Of a DNA stretch of 64,000 bases, positions 1 to 7,598 are shown in pieces. Position 1 is the stretch's first letter. Each line of letters opens with the position of its first letter. The stretch is from Paenibacillus paridis (GTDB taxonomy: Bacteria; Bacillota; Bacilli; Paenibacillales; Paenibacillaceae), in NCBI RefSeq assembly GCF_006345825.1, contig NZ_VCIX01000091.1:186001-250000 (forward strand). The letters run 5' to 3'. Below the pieces are notes generated by a model. It saw only the letters and a list, made by a program, of their open reading frames with translations. It did not search any database and was not told the DNA's origin. The position numbers were made by a program, and so were the translations under genes.

Positions 1-1
1 C

Positions 2-337
2 AACGTGGATCAGACGCGTGAGACGGCAAAAGTGTTTTTGGCAGACTTCACGGCGAAATTCGGCCACATTCCAACCACCTTCGCCTCTGCGGCACAAGGC
101 TATGACGGTGCGATGATGCTGTTCCAAGCGATTGAGAAAGCGGGCTTATCCGGTGATTTGGCGAAGGACCGCGAGGCGATCAAAAATACGCTGGAGACGA
201 ATCTGGGCACTTACAGCGGCGTAATTAAGGATTGGGAGCAAGCCTTTACCCCTGAAAATCACGATGCGGTAGATGTGAATTCCTACCTTATGTGCGTATG
301 GAAGGACGGCAAGCTGGTTATTTCGGATAAGCAATAA
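2..337 (+). CDS. Branched-chain amino acid-type ABC transporter substrate-binding protein (C-terminal part)
   Basis: The reading frame is already open at the window edge, so only about 111 C-terminal residues are seen. The segment reads through FASAAQGYDGAMML and an extended tail ending YLMCVWKDGKLVISDKQ, which is the usual C-terminal pattern of LivK-type periplasmic binding proteins (Peripla_BP_6 family). It would be a lipid-anchored extracellular receptor that delivers substrate to the permeases encoded directly downstream (22-28 nt gap). The substrate is not readable from the fragment; the amidohydrolase at the end of the operon suggests a nitrogenous compound rather than a simple branched-chain amino acid (inference). 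Confidence 0.85.
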   Translation, partial: NVDQTRETAKVFLADFTAKFGHIPTTFASAAQGYDGAMMLFQAIEKAGLSGDLAKDREAIKNTLETNLGTYSGVIKDWEQAFTPENHDAVDVNSYLMCVWKDGKLVISDKQ

Positions 338-364
338 GTTACTTCGCGGAAGAGAGGGATGGAC

Positions 365-1246
365 ATGTCGCTTATACTCCAGCTTGCCATTAGCGGGCTT
401 TCGGTCGGCTGTCTATATGCCTTGATTGCACTCGGCTACAGCTTGACGTTCGTCGTGAATGGCACGCTGAATATGTCGCAAGGACAGCTGGTTATGCTTG
501 GCGGGGTGCTTATGTTCGGCTTTGCCGAGCTAGGGCACCTGCCCTTCTTCGTTTCCTTTATGCTGGCAGCGCTAATCGTTGGGCTGTTGAATTTAGGAAT
601 CGAAAGATTGGCAATCCGAAAGTTCGACAAAGGCGTGAATTCAATCGAATGGGTGCTCAGTACGATAGCGGTTGGCATTATTATTCAAGACGTTGCTCTT
701 TATGTAAACGGTCCGGATGAAGGCGTTACTCCTTCGCCCATGGGTGATGAGATGCTGCGTATTGCTGGAGCGGGGATCTATTGGAAAGAGTTTGTTTTTC
801 TGCCGGTCGTTGCGGTATTGCTGGTGCTGCTCATTTTATTTTACAAAAAATCGCATTGGGGCTTATGGCTTCGGGCAACGGCGGACAATCGCACAGCTGT
901 AGAAATAATGGGCATTAGCAGCAACAAGATCGTGGCGGTTGCTTACGTGCTGAGCGGTTTGCTGGCAGGCATTGGCGGAGCCTTGATGTCTACGAACTAT
1001 GCCGTTTCCGTAGATATTGGGCTTCCGCTCGGGCTTAAGGCGATATCGGTTGCGATTCTCGCCGGGGTTAACAATCCGAAGGGCATCGTCGCGGCAGGCT
1101 TGATTCTAGGCATTTCCGAGGCTTTCATTGGCCAGTACATCTCTACGGCATTCAGGGAGATGTTTGTGTATGGTTTGGTTATTCTGGTGCTGTATTGGAA
1201 GCCGATGGGGCTGTTTAATGCGCGCAAAACGATAGTGAAAGTCTAG
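365..1246 (+). CDS. livH: Branched-chain amino acid-type ABC permease LivH
   Basis: A 293-residue polytopic membrane protein with about eight hydrophobic segments. The N-terminal GLSVGCLYALIALGYSL and the later GALMSTNYAVS and LKAISVAILAGV segments are typical of LivH permeases. An in-frame ATG lies at 359, but the ribosome site GAGAGGG ends at 358, so the ATG at 365 (MSLILQL) has proper spacing and is preferred. It forms the inner-membrane channel with the LivM half encoded next. The gene sits between the binding protein and the LivM-LivG fusion on the same strand with short gaps, so one operon is likely. Confidence 0.93.
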   Translation: MSLILQLAISGLSVGCLYALIALGYSLTFVVNGTLNMSQGQLVMLGGVLMFGFAELGHLPFFVSFMLAALIVGLLNLGIERLAIRKFDKGVNSIEWVLSTIAVGIIIQDVALYVNGPDEGVTPSPMGDEMLRIAGAGIYWKEFVFLPVVAVLLVLLILFYKKSHWGLWLRATADNRTAVEIMGISSNKIVAVAYVLSGLLAGIGGALMSTNYAVSVDIGLPLGLKAISVAILAGVNNPKGIVAAGLILGISEAFIGQYISTAFREMFVYGLVILVLYWKPMGLFNARKTIVKV

Positions 1247-1271
1247 TGAGTTTAAGTCAGGGGGTGTGCAG

Positions 1272-3098
1272 ATGATTCAGCTCATAGAGCGGAGCGCCGG
1301 CTACCGTGCAGCCGCAGGGTGGATCGTCGGCCTCGCGGCCATTGGGATGCTTGCCGCAGGGCCATGGATGGTCGATACGTATTATTTGAACTTATTGTTT
1401 ATGATCGGCATATTCGTTATTACATGCACGGGCATGAATATTTTAATCGGCTATTGCGGCATCGTCTCCATTGGCCATGCGGGCTTAATGGCCATCGGCG
1501 CATATATGTCTTCTTTTCTCAGCACCAAATACGGCTTGTCCTTCTGGAGCGTTGCGCTGATCGGCATGGTCGTTTCGCTTCTCATTGGCAGCTTGATCGC
1601 CATTCCAACCATTCGAGCCGGCGGCGTCTATTTATCGATGATTACCATCGCCTTCGGGGTCGTAATTCATGAGGTGCTTATTCGGTGGGATGCTTTCTCT
1701 GGCGGCCCGCTTGGCATATCAGGCATAGCCAAGCCGCAGATCGGCAGTTATACCTTCGATCTGAAAGGCATGTATATATTTGTGCTAGTGATTTCAGCAA
1801 CTGCGCTTTTGCTTGCTCGCAATTTGCGGCGCTCCTCCTGGGGCAGGTCGATGATTGCGACGAAGGAAAATGAGATTGCCGCTGCGTCGCTTGGCATTCG
1901 CAAGTTTGCGGTCCAATACGCGGGCTTCGCCATCAGCTCGGTGCTAGCAGGGCTATCTGGCGCAATTTATGCGCATGCCAATAGCTTTATCAGTCCAGAT
2001 ACGTACAACTTTCAGACCTCAGTCCAGCTGGTTCTAATCGTTATTTTAGGAGGAGCAGGCCGAGTGCTGGGCCCGGTAATCGGCGCGGTTATTATCGTGT
2101 TTTTGCCGGAGCTGCTTGATATGGAGAAGCTGCGTATGGCACTATACGGAGGCATTATGTTTGCCGTGCTATTTTTTCTGCCGAAGGGCATCGTCGGTAC
2201 GCTAGATGGCTGGCTTAGCCCGCGCTTGAGGCGATATGCAAGCGCCAATCCAAGGCAGGTGTTGTCGCCGGAAGAGGCCAAAGCGTTGTTTGCTTCCCCT
2301 GTACGAGCGAGCGGCCAGCCCATTCTTATGCTAGAAGGAATCCAGAAACATTTTGGAGGATTGCATGCTTTAAAAGATGTGAGTCTTACGGTCGAGGCGG
2401 GGACCATACATTCGTTGGTCGGTCCAAATGGGGCCGGCAAAACCACGCTGCTGAATGTCATCAGTGGATTATACAGCTCAGATCAGGGTCATTATACGCT
2501 ACGAGGGCAGCCGCTCATTCCGCGTTCCTTGTCGGCAGTTGCCGAGCTAGGGATTGCAAGGACGTTCCAGCATTCCCGTTTGTTCAAAGAGCTTACCGTC
2601 CTTGAAAATGTGATGACAGGCCTAGCTAAGCGAGCGCAAAGCGGGCTTGGGGCATCCCTCCTAAGATTGCCCGGGCAGCACCGCTCCGAGCGCCTCATGG
2701 TGGAGACCTCGCATGCGCTGTTGGACCTGATCGGCTACGAAGGCGACCGGCATATGCCGGCTAGCCAGCTCCCGTATGGGCATCAACGGATGGTAGAAAT
2801 CGCGCGTGCGCTGGCGACGGCTCCTAGCCTGCTGCTGCTCGATGAACCGGCAGCCGGCATGACGGCTTTGGAGATTGAGCAGTTGGAGCAACTGCTTCGC
2901 AAGCTTGTCGGCCATGGCTTGACGGTTATTTTAATCGAGCATCATATGGACTTTGTGCAGCGCGTATCGGATACGGTGACTGTGCTTGATTTTGGGAAAA
3001 TAATCGGAACGGGCAGCCCGGAGCAAATGCTTAGCGATCCGCGAGTTATCCAAGCTTATTTGGGCTCAGAGGAGGTGGCTGCCAGTGCTGAGCATTAA
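1272..3098 (+). CDS. Fused LivM permease - LivG ATP-binding protein
   Basis: A single 608-residue ORF that joins two normally separate subunits. Residues about 1-330 are a LivM-type permease with about nine membrane segments (IGYCGIVSIGHAG, IPTIRAGGVYLSM, GGAGRVLGPVIGA). Residues about 350-600 are a LivG ATPase with Walker A GPNGAGKTT, signature region QLPYGHQRMVEIARALA and Walker B LLLLDEPAAGM. GTG at 1266 overlaps the ribosome site AGGGGGTG, so ATG 1272 is the better start. The fusion fixes one permease and one ATPase in 1:1 ratio; the partner ATPase LivF follows with a 14-nt overlap. No internal stop or frameshift is seen between the domains. Confidence 0.93.
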   Translation: MIQLIERSAGYRAAAGWIVGLAAIGMLAAGPWMVDTYYLNLLFMIGIFVITCTGMNILIGYCGIVSIGHAGLMAIGAYMSSFLSTKYGLSFWSVALIGMVVSLLIGSLIAIPTIRAGGVYLSMITIAFGVVIHEVLIRWDAFSGGPLGISGIAKPQIGSYTFDLKGMYIFVLVISATALLLARNLRRSSWGRSMIATKENEIAAASLGIRKFAVQYAGFAISSVLAGLSGAIYAHANSFISPDTYNFQTSVQLVLIVILGGAGRVLGPVIGAVIIVFLPELLDMEKLRMALYGGIMFAVLFFLPKGIVGTLDGWLSPRLRRYASANPRQVLSPEEAKALFASPVRASGQPILMLEGIQKHFGGLHALKDVSLTVEAGTIHSLVGPNGAGKTTLLNVISGLYSSDQGHYTLRGQPLIPRSLSAVAELGIARTFQHSRLFKELTVLENVMTGLAKRAQSGLGASLLRLPGQHRSERLMVETSHALLDLIGYEGDRHMPASQLPYGHQRMVEIARALATAPSLLLLDEPAAGMTALEIEQLEQLLRKLVGHGLTVILIEHHMDFVQRVSDTVTVLDFGKIIGTGSPEQMLSDPRVIQAYLGSEEVAASAEH

Positions 3099-3801
3099 AG
3101 GACTTGAAGTGCGCTATGGCGCTATCCACGCTTTGAAGGGCGTAGACGTGGAGCTTAAAGAAGGCGAGATTGCAGCTGTAATCGGCTCCAACGGTGCGGG
3201 CAAAACAACGCTTCTGCAAGCGGTGCTTGGCCTTGTAAGACCTAATGCCGGCGTCATAGAGCTTGGCGGCAAGCCGATTACCCGTATGTCAGCGAACAAA
3301 ACGTCAAATCTTGGCGTATCGCTTGTTCCGGAAGGCCGGGAGGTATTCGGCACCCTGACGGTTACTGAGAATTTGCGCATGGGGCTGAAGAAGAAAATCG
3401 GGTCGGTCACGAAGCGGCAATTCGAGAAAGAGCTGGAGCTTGTATTCGAGAGGTTCCCCCGTCTGCATGAACGCCGAAATCAACTGGCCTTTACGCTTAG
3501 CGGAGGCGAGCAGCAGATGCTCGTTCTCTCGCGTGCCATGATCAGTAAACCGAGGCTACTGCTGCTCGATGAGCCCTCGCTCGGGCTCGCTCCTATTATC
3601 GTCAATGAAATCTTTGCTACCATAAACGAATTGGCATACGAAGGAACGGCGATTTTGCTAGTAGAGCAGATGGCGCATAAAGCGCTGTCCATTGCGAAGC
3701 GAGGTTACGTTGTTGATAATGGAAGTATCGCATTACAGGGTTCGTCTACCGCTTTGCTGAATGATGATCGTATGATTAAAGCCTATTTGGGCGCACATTA
3801 A
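3085..3801 (+). CDS. livF: Branched-chain amino acid-type ABC ATPase LivF
   Basis: A 238-residue ATPase starting at GTG 3085, with GGAGGTGG as ribosome site inside the end of the preceding gene (14-nt overlap, so translational coupling). Walker A is GSNGAGKTT, the signature is LSGGEQQMLVLSRAM, and Walker B is LLLLDEPSLGLAP, which is the LivF pattern. The PEGREVFGTLTVTENL segment is also characteristic. It pairs with the LivG domain of the upstream fusion to energise uptake. Length is normal for LivF. Confidence 0.95.
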   Translation: MLSIKGLEVRYGAIHALKGVDVELKEGEIAAVIGSNGAGKTTLLQAVLGLVRPNAGVIELGGKPITRMSANKTSNLGVSLVPEGREVFGTLTVTENLRMGLKKKIGSVTKRQFEKELELVFERFPRLHERRNQLAFTLSGGEQQMLVLSRAMISKPRLLLLDEPSLGLAPIIVNEIFATINELAYEGTAILLVEQMAHKALSIAKRGYVVDNGSIALQGSSTALLNDDRMIKAYLGAH

Positions 3802-3829
3802 CTAAATGATGACGTAGAGGGTGACGCAG

Positions 3830-5020
3830 GTGTCCATTACACAAATTAATCGTATCCAAATCAATGACCTTCTGTTTGACATCAAGCTGGACGTGGAGAA
3901 AGGGATTATTTCGCATATAACGCCTAGCCATCCGGCTTCAGGAGGCGCGGTGGGAGCCGGCATCAGAGATGCGAAAGGGCTGCTGTATTTGCCAGCAATG
4001 ACCGATATGCATATTCATTTGGATAAGCATTTTTTGGGCGAGCCGTGGAAGCCACTTCAGCCGTTTATTACATTGCCCGGGCAATTAAAGTTTGAAAAGT
4101 CCATGCTGGCATCGCTTCCGACGACGGTCGCTGAGCGCGCCCGCCGACTGATCGACCTGCTTCTTCGCCAAGGAACGACTAAAATCCGAACGCATGTGGA
4201 CGTTGATCCGCAAATTGGCATTTCCCATTTGGAGAATGTCTTGCAGGTTCGTGAAGAATACCGCGGCGTAATGGAGATTGAAATTGTCGCCTTCCCTCAG
4301 CAAGGGCTGCTCCGCTCGGATTCGAAGCAAGTCATGAAGGATGCGCTGCGTGCCGGCGCCGAGTATGTTGGCGGCGTTGATCCTGCGGGATTGGACCGTC
4401 AGGTCGATCGCAGCCTTGAAGCTACATTCGAGCTAAGCGCGGAGTTTAATGCAGGCGTTGATCTCCATTTGCATGACCCTGGGCATCTGGGCTTGTATAC
4501 GATTAGCCGCTTTGCGGAATTAACGGCACAGGCCGGCAAAGGCGGCAGGGCCGCTGTCAGCCATGCTTATTGCTTGGGACAGGTTACGGAGACGGAGTCG
4601 AGAGAGCTTGCGCAGCAATTGAAGGCGAATGATGTCGCCATTATTACGAGCGTTCCGCTCGACAGGCCGATGCCGCGTGTAGACCAACTGGTTGCGGAAG
4701 GTGTCCAAGTACATGTCGGATCTGACAATATACTCGATGCATGGAGTCCGTTTGGCAATGGGGATTTGCTTGCAAGAGGAGCAAAGCTGGCCGAGAAGTT
4801 GGGCTGGATACTCGATGATGCGCTCCTTCAGACGTATCCGCTCATATCGTCAGGCGCTCTTACACCGCAAGTGGGCGACCCAGCGAGCTTTATGCTGGTG
4901 CCTGCCGTCAATGCGAAGCATGCGATTGCTTCGGCTCCCCTTCGGGAGGCTGCCTTCTCTAGTGGCAAGCTTGTAGGCGGGAAATGGGCAGAAATGGAGA
5001 GAGCGGTGTCTATCCGTTAG
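3830..5020 (+). CDS. Cytosine deaminase-like amidohydrolase
   Basis: A roughly 396-residue metal-dependent amidohydrolase of the CodA-like group. Metal ligands are recognisable: HIHLDKHF at the first strand, DLHLHD, SHAYCLG and GSDNILDAWSPFG; AFPQQGLL matches the substrate-binding Gln region of CodA. The Glu expected after the third metal His in E. coli CodA (HCDE) is Asp here (HLHD), so cytosine is not assured; N-heterocycle or amide hydrolysis is the family activity. GTG 3821 lies inside the ribosome site GAGGGTGA, so GTG 3830 is preferred. It closes the Liv-type operon and probably acts in the cytoplasm on the imported compound (inference). Confidence 0.82.
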   Translation: MSITQINRIQINDLLFDIKLDVEKGIISHITPSHPASGGAVGAGIRDAKGLLYLPAMTDMHIHLDKHFLGEPWKPLQPFITLPGQLKFEKSMLASLPTTVAERARRLIDLLLRQGTTKIRTHVDVDPQIGISHLENVLQVREEYRGVMEIEIVAFPQQGLLRSDSKQVMKDALRAGAEYVGGVDPAGLDRQVDRSLEATFELSAEFNAGVDLHLHDPGHLGLYTISRFAELTAQAGKGGRAAVSHAYCLGQVTETESRELAQQLKANDVAIITSVPLDRPMPRVDQLVAEGVQVHVGSDNILDAWSPFGNGDLLARGAKLAEKLGWILDDALLQTYPLISSGALTPQVGDPASFMLVPAVNAKHAIASAPLREAAFSSGKLVGGKWAEMERAVSIR

Positions 5021-5143
5021 TCCAAAGGAAGGCGTTAGCCGGTTCACCTTGGGCCGAGCAGCATGCTCGTTCATACTGGGTTCATGATCCTTGTGTATAG
5101 TTGACTTTCGTTAGGAAAGCAAGCATAAGGAGGGACAGTAGAT

Positions 5144-5476
5144 ATGAACATATCGTCTACAACAGGCAACAGCACAGCGTCATATTCAGCCGTATCATCC
5201 ACAGCATCCAGCTTGGAGAAGCAGTTGAGCAGTCTGCAGGCCGAGCTTAAAAAAGTCAATGACAGTAAAGATGATCAAGCGACTAAGGATAAAAAAGCGC
5301 AGGTCATCCAGCAGCAAATTCAGCAATTACAGCAAGAAATCGCGAAACAGAAGGCAGAAGCCAGCACGAACAAGGCAGGCGGCCAAGATGTAAATGCAAA
5401 CGCGAATGTTAACGCTCCAATGGCTGTTACCGGCCCAGTTGCGAATTCTGACCGTACATTAGATGTACGGGTATAA
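5144..5476 (+). CDS. FlxA-like coiled-coil protein
   Basis: A 110-residue soluble protein behind a strong AAGGAGGGA ribosome site. The N-terminal 40 residues are Ser/Thr-rich, residues about 22-80 form a Lys/Gln-rich heptad coiled coil (QQQIQQLQQEIAKQKAEA), and the tail is Asn/Ala-rich and ends in DVRV. This layout resembles the FlxA-like family. Function is unknown; some relatives lie near flagellar genes, but none is seen here. It is transcribed alone and ends just before a strong hairpin. Confidence 0.7.
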   Translation: MNISSTTGNSTASYSAVSSTASSLEKQLSSLQAELKKVNDSKDDQATKDKKAQVIQQQIQQLQQEIAKQKAEASTNKAGGQDVNANANVNAPMAVTGPVANSDRTLDVRV

Positions 5477-5493
5477 ATGATGGAAGGGAAGTT

Positions 5494-5527
5494 CGAATGG
5501 GCGGATGCATAGGCATCCGCCCATTCG
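5494..5527 (+). terminator. Perfect hairpin after the FlxA-like gene
   Basis: A 15-bp perfect stem (CGAATGGGCGGATGC and its complement) with loop ATAG starts 18 nt after the stop codon. No T-run follows, so termination may rely on the stem alone, or the hairpin may protect the 3' end. Confidence 0.6.
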
Positions 5528-5605
5528 CCTTGCAAAAGGGGATTGCGGGAAGGTAAACTACCATAGACAATGGTTTTGATATGAAGCTTGCGAGGAGGAA
5601 ATCAT

Positions 5606-6043
5606 ATGAGTCAGTCAAAGCGAGGTAATCAAATCGGGCCTCCGCGATTTGTCATAGCCGTTCATGTGCTCATTTGGCTTGCCAAGAGCGGAGGCCTGCT
5701 TTCCAGTGCGACTATTGCGGGACAAGTGAACTCTCATGCGACTTTTTTGCGCAGAGTGCTTGCCACATTGGTGCAATCAGGATTTGTTGAAGCTAGGGAA
5801 GGTCGCGACGGAGGGTATAGCTTAAGTATGCCAGCTGGCAGCATCACGTTAGCGGATGTTTATTTGGCAGTGAAAATGGAACCTTGCGAAGGAACGGAAG
5901 AAATGTCATGCAGCGGCGAAGAAGGCGCTGGCATACAGCTCGATCAGGCGCTCGAGCAAATCATGAATGCTGCCGATCTGCGCACGGTAGAATACTTGAA
6001 ACAATACTCGATTGCTGATTTAACGGAAACAATTGACTTTTGA
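5606..6043 (+). CDS. Rrf2 family transcriptional regulator
   Basis: A 145-residue winged-helix protein of the Rrf2/YwnA group. The pattern of helix-turn-helix plus wing (TFLRRVLATLVQSGFVEAREGRDGGYSL) is diagnostic. Only two Cys lie in the region that carries the three Fe-S ligands in IscR/NsrR (EPCEG and MSCSG), so a classical cluster is unlikely and a thiol switch is possible (inference). The in-frame TTG at 5588 is upstream of the AGGAGG ribosome site; ATG 5606 is the start. A DoxX gene follows in the same direction, and a palindrome lies between them. Confidence 0.88.
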   Translation: MSQSKRGNQIGPPRFVIAVHVLIWLAKSGGLLSSATIAGQVNSHATFLRRVLATLVQSGFVEAREGRDGGYSLSMPAGSITLADVYLAVKMEPCEGTEEMSCSGEEGAGIQLDQALEQIMNAADLRTVEYLKQYSIADLTETIDF

Positions 6044-6074
6044 AAAGTGGCAGATTAATATGTGCTTATAAAGG

Positions 6075-6107
6075 TTGCAGTTATATCGGATATACTGCAA
6101 TTTTTTT
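6075..6107 (+). promoter_or_regulatory. Inverted repeat with T-run between rrf2 and doxX
   Basis: Arms TTGCAGT and ACTGCAA flank an AT-rich centre and are followed by seven T residues. It can be read either as a weak intrinsic terminator for the regulator gene or as an operator in front of the doxX gene. Sequence alone does not decide. Confidence 0.5.
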
Positions 6108-6160
6108 GAAACAAACTGTGCTTGTGTTAGTGGCAGTTAATTGGACGAGGGGGAATACGT

Positions 6161-6535
6161 ATGGAAATCGTAGCGATTATTGTACAAAGCTTGCTGGGCT
6201 TGATGTTTCTAATGGCTGGTATAGGCAAAGTATCCGGCACCAAAATGCATGTGGACCATTTCAACCAGTGGGGCTTGCCGCAATGGTTCAGAGTAGTGAC
6301 TGGATTAGTAGAGCTCCTTGGAGCGGCTGCTTTAATCGTGGGCATTTGGGAGCCGAGCTGGGCGGCAGCGGGCAGCTTGCTGCTAGGAGTGACAATGATT
6401 GGGGCAATCCTGGTGCATGTTCGCATGAAAGACAGCATGAAAGAATCAGCCGCATCTATTGTGCTATTTGTTCTATCGGTAGTTATCTTCCTTCTGCAAA
6501 GCGGAGAGCTTGCCCAGTTTCCTGGATTTCAATAA
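6161..6535 (+). CDS. DoxX family membrane protein
   Basis: A 124-residue protein with four membrane helices. IVQSLLGLMFLMAGIGKVSG at the N-terminus and FRVVTGLVELLGAAALIVG are the DoxX/DoxX-like signature. Members are often linked to redox or thiol stress, and many are controlled by neighbouring Rrf2 or MarR regulators. The upstream Rrf2 gene and the palindrome at 6075 fit that theme. The biochemical role of DoxX proteins in Firmicutes is not settled. ATG 6161 follows the purine-rich GAGGGGG. Confidence 0.85.
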   Translation: MEIVAIIVQSLLGLMFLMAGIGKVSGTKMHVDHFNQWGLPQWFRVVTGLVELLGAAALIVGIWEPSWAAAGSLLLGVTMIGAILVHVRMKDSMKESAASIVLFVLSVVIFLLQSGELAQFPGFQ

Positions 6536-6601
6536 GATAACTAGGCTGATGGCATAGGAGCGGGCGTGAAGGGCAAGCTAGCGAATAGAAGGTTATGCCA
6601 T

Positions 6602-6655
6602 TTGACACGAAACCATAGGGTGTCATATACTCATAAAGTGAAACCAAATGGTTTC
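6602..6655 (+). promoter_or_regulatory. Promoter and ArsR-type operator
   Basis: TTGACA at 6602-6607, an 18-bp spacer and TATACT at 6626-6631 make a near-consensus sigma-A promoter. A GAAACCA half-site sits inside the spacer (6609-6615), and a full palindrome GAAACCA-AA-TGGTTTC lies just downstream (6640-6655). The two half-sites are 31 bp apart, about three helix turns. This is the expected geometry for autorepression by the ArsR protein encoded second in the operon. Confidence 0.8.
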
Positions 6656-6702
6656 GTATTAAAGAGCTGCAATGATTACGCATTGCTAATGGAGGACGTC
6701 AA

Positions 6703-7131
6703 ATGGATAACAATATTTCGCAGAATACATTATCGGATATTAGGCAGACACTTGTGCTTAACGCGCCAATACAGAAGGTATGGGCTGCGGTCGCAACCTC
6801 GGAAGGCATTGCCACATGGTTCATGCCGAACAATTTTCAAGCTGAGCTTGGTTATGAATTTCATTTGGAAGCTGGGCCTTTCGGGAATTCTCCTTGCAAG
6901 GTAACGGTGCTTGATCCTCCTAATCGGTTGTCTTTCTCCTGGGGCAAGGATTGGTCCCTGACATTCGAGCTGGTTGAACGGGAGGGCAAGACGGAGTTTA
7001 CGTTGATCCATGCAGGCTGGGATGCGAATAAGGTTACGGAATTCGGACAGTCGCATGGCGAGGTGCATGGCCGGATGTCTGGCGGCTGGATCGGCATTGT
7101 GGCGAAGCTGCGCCAGATTATAGAGTCTTAA
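6703..7131 (+). CDS. SRPBCC / AHSA1-like domain protein
   Basis: A 142-residue START-like fold protein of the AHSA1 family. The N-terminal LVLNAPIQKVWAAVATSEGIATWF and the C-terminal GWIGIVAKLRQII are characteristic. These proteins form a hydrophobic cavity, but the ligand is usually unknown. The gene is the first of a two-gene operon with an ArsR regulator one base downstream, a pairing that is common in bacilli. The GGAGG ribosome site precedes ATG 6703. Confidence 0.88.
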   Translation: MDNNISQNTLSDIRQTLVLNAPIQKVWAAVATSEGIATWFMPNNFQAELGYEFHLEAGPFGNSPCKVTVLDPPNRLSFSWGKDWSLTFELVEREGKTEFTLIHAGWDANKVTEFGQSHGEVHGRMSGGWIGIVAKLRQIIES

Positions 7132-7132
7132 T

Positions 7133-7513
7133 ATGGCGGAGAGCGCACCGAAACATGACGTATTTCAGGCCATTGCTGATCCAACAAGGCGTAAGCTGCT
7201 TCACCTGCTTGGGGACGAGGAGATGCCGGTCACTGTCCTTAGCGGACATTTTACGATGAGTCGGACAGCGGTATCGAAGCATTTGCGCGTGCTTGCAGAT
7301 GCAGGGCTCGTAAAGGATCGCAAGGTTGGCCGGGAAACGCGCTATCGTCTTGATCCAGAGCCGCTGCTGGAGCTTAAGCGCTGGCTCGCCTATTATGAAC
7401 GCTATTGGGAAAATAAATTGTCAGCTCTTAAGCGGTTCGTTGAGTCTGATGACGATACTTTTGTAGAATCCTTTGGTCCGCTTGCTGCAGTAGAGCGGAA
7501 CGAAGGGGGATAG
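7133..7513 (+). CDS. ArsR family transcriptional regulator
   Basis: A 126-residue winged-helix repressor. FQAIADPTRRKLLHLLGDEE and the recognition helix MSRTAVSKHLRVLADAGLV are the ArsR signature; there is no CxC metal motif in helix 3, so it is probably not a metal sensor. The ATG lies one base after the stop codon of the AHSA1-like gene and has no clear ribosome site of its own, so it is probably translated by coupling. It likely represses its own operon through the GAAACCA palindrome at 6640. Confidence 0.92.
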   Translation: MAESAPKHDVFQAIADPTRRKLLHLLGDEEMPVTVLSGHFTMSRTAVSKHLRVLADAGLVKDRKVGRETRYRLDPEPLLELKRWLAYYERYWENKLSALKRFVESDDDTFVESFGPLAAVERNEGG

Positions 7514-7524
7514 CCCTGTTAAGA

Positions 7525-7560
7525 GAAGAGCCCCTAATTCCACGGAATTAGGGGCTCTTC
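7525..7560. terminator. Bidirectional hairpin between convergent genes
   Basis: A 16-bp perfect stem (GAAGAGCCCCTAATTC and its complement) with loop CACG separates the ArsR gene from the convergent mqnD gene. There is no strong T-run on either side. Confidence 0.65.
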
Positions 7561-7598
7561 GGCGTTGCTTATCTATATTCGAGCTTAAGCGCATCCTA

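Noticed and set aside
6040-6540. Long plus-strand ORF overlapping the DoxX gene
   Set aside because: It is the +1 shadow of doxX: no ribosome site, Cys/Trp/Arg-rich composition, and the DoxX frame has clear family motifs.
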